From positions 1 to 22,336 of the forward strand of contig DATDGI010000437.1 in NCBI GenBank assembly GCA_036522155.1: a stretch of 22,336 nt of DNA. The letters are read 5' to 3'. Made by a program: the position numbers and the translations under genes. The notes beneath the pieces are model-generated. The model did no database searches. It saw only the letters and a program-made list of their open reading frames with translations, and was not told where the DNA came from. This DNA comes from UBA9676 sp036522155. Lineage in GTDB: Bacteria; Actinomycetota; Actinomycetes; Streptosporangiales; Streptosporangiaceae. Below are positions 21,697 through 22,336 of this stretch, one piece after another (within the stretch, counting starts at the first letter, position 1; each line of letters opens with the position of its first letter).

Positions 21697-22336
21697 ATGA
21701 GCGTGCTGCAGCTGCGCGGCGTGTCCAAGACCTACGGTCAGGAGCCGGCCAAGGTGCACGCGCTTGACGGGGTGGACCTGTCGGTGCAGGCCGGGGAGAT
21801 GGTGGCCGTGATGGGGCCCAGCGGATCGGGCAAGTCCACGCTGCTGACCATCGCCGGGAGCCTGGAGGAACCCACCAGCGGGGACGTGCTGGTCTGCGGC
21901 ATGGCGCTGGCGGGGATGCCGCGGGACCGCAAGGTCCGGCTGCGGCGCCGGGTGATCGGGTACGTGTTCCAGGATTTCAATCTGCTGCCCGGGCTGACCG
22001 CCGCCGAGAACGCCGCCTTGCCGCTGGAACTGGACGGCGTCGCGGTGCCGAAGGCGCGCGCGGCCGGGCTGGCCGCGCTGGAGGCGCTCGGCGTGGCTGA
22101 CCGGGCCGGCCGGTTCCCCGATCAGCTGTCCGGCGGCGAGCGGCAGCGGGTCGCCATCGCCCGCGCGGTGGTGGGGGACCGCCGCCTGCTGCTGGCCGAT
22201 GAGCCGTCCGGCGCCCTGGACTCCGTGAACGCGGATGAGGTGATGCGGCTGCTGCACGAGGCATGCCAGCGGGGCCTGGCCGCGGTGGTGGTGACCCACG
22301 ACGCGCAGCTGGCCGCCTGGGCCGACCGCGTGGTGT
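21697..22336 (+). CDS. ABC transporter ATP-binding protein, MacB/LolD type (cut by the right edge)
   Basis: The first 213 residues of an ABC ATPase. It has Walker A GPSGSGKS (40-47), Q92 (VFQDFNLLPGLTAAEN), signature LSGGERQR (144-151), Walker B LLLADEPSGALD and switch H201 (VVVTHD). The sequence ADEPSGALDS and the FNLLPGLTAxEN Q-loop assign it to the MacB/LolD/YknY group, which works with an FtsX-like permease expected beyond the window. Substrates range from antibiotics to lipoproteins. ATG 21697 has GGGAG about 7 nt upstream. An in-frame GTG at 21655 overlapping the padR stop would add 14 residues. The padR-ATPase order points to a PadR-controlled exporter. Confidence 0.93.
   Translation, partial: MSVLQLRGVSKTYGQEPAKVHALDGVDLSVQAGEMVAVMGPSGSGKSTLLTIAGSLEEPTSGDVLVCGMALAGMPRDRKVRLRRRVIGYVFQDFNLLPGLTAAENAALPLELDGVAVPKARAAGLAALEALGVADRAGRFPDQLSGGERQRVAIARAVVGDRRLLLADEPSGALDSVNADEVMRLLHEACQRGLAAVVVTHDAQLAAWADRVV

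Noticed and set aside
1..22336. Mobile element, phage or CRISPR content
   Set aside because: No transposase, integrase, terminal repeats, tRNA attachment site or spaced repeat array was seen on either strand. Base composition looks even throughout.

Overview
The window is about 22.3 kb of very GC-rich DNA with strong third-position G/C bias, many GTG starts and 4-nt stop/start overlaps. It also has TANNNT-type -10 boxes, one of them placed for a leaderless transcript. This fits a soil actinomycete (Actinomycetota); the genus cannot be assigned from the sequence alone. There is no rRNA, tRNA, CRISPR array, transposase or phage gene. The longest non-coding gap is about 230 bp.

Left edge (1-1981, all minus strand): the 5' end of a tryptophan-operon anthranilate synthase gene. 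It is preceded by an attenuator consisting of a 13-codon leader peptide with two tandem Trp codons and a perfect 14-bp terminator hairpin. Upstream lie a SIMPL-domain secreted protein and a DUF1003 membrane protein.

Middle (2133-10325, minus): an eight-gene, tightly packed transcription unit. It holds a complete branched-chain-amino-acid-type (Liv/HAAT) ABC importer: Tat lipoprotein binding protein, two ATPases and two permeases. The unit continues into three enzymes: a ThDP-dependent decarboxylase/lyase-type enzyme, an SDR dehydrogenase and a phytanoyl-CoA-dioxygenase-like Fe/2-oxoglutarate oxygenase. The layout suggests import of a small carboxylate-like compound followed by its breakdown; the substrate is not evident.

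Regulators and the second module (10434-18069, minus): an AraC-family regulator, an orphan membrane histidine kinase with a GAF domain, then a three-gene unit. That unit is a glutamine-synthetase-like ligase, an APC amino acid/amine permease and a FluG-type amidohydrolase. The two enzymes correspond to the two halves of the fungal/plant FluG-type fusion, here as separate genes around a permease.

Right part (18299-20975, plus): divergent from the ligase gene, a benzaldehyde-dehydrogenase-like ALDH and a clear 4-hydroxybenzoate 3-monooxygenase (PobA). Together they would turn 4-hydroxybenzaldehyde into protocatechuate. A 35-bp operator-like motif with two TGTTCG half-sites exactly 19 bp apart occurs just downstream of the -10 of both the araC gene and the ALDH gene. 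It links the regulator to the aromatic operon.

Right edge (21077-22336, plus): a PadR-type repressor whose promoter is embedded in nested inverted repeats, followed by a MacB/LolD-type ABC ATPase cut off by the window end.
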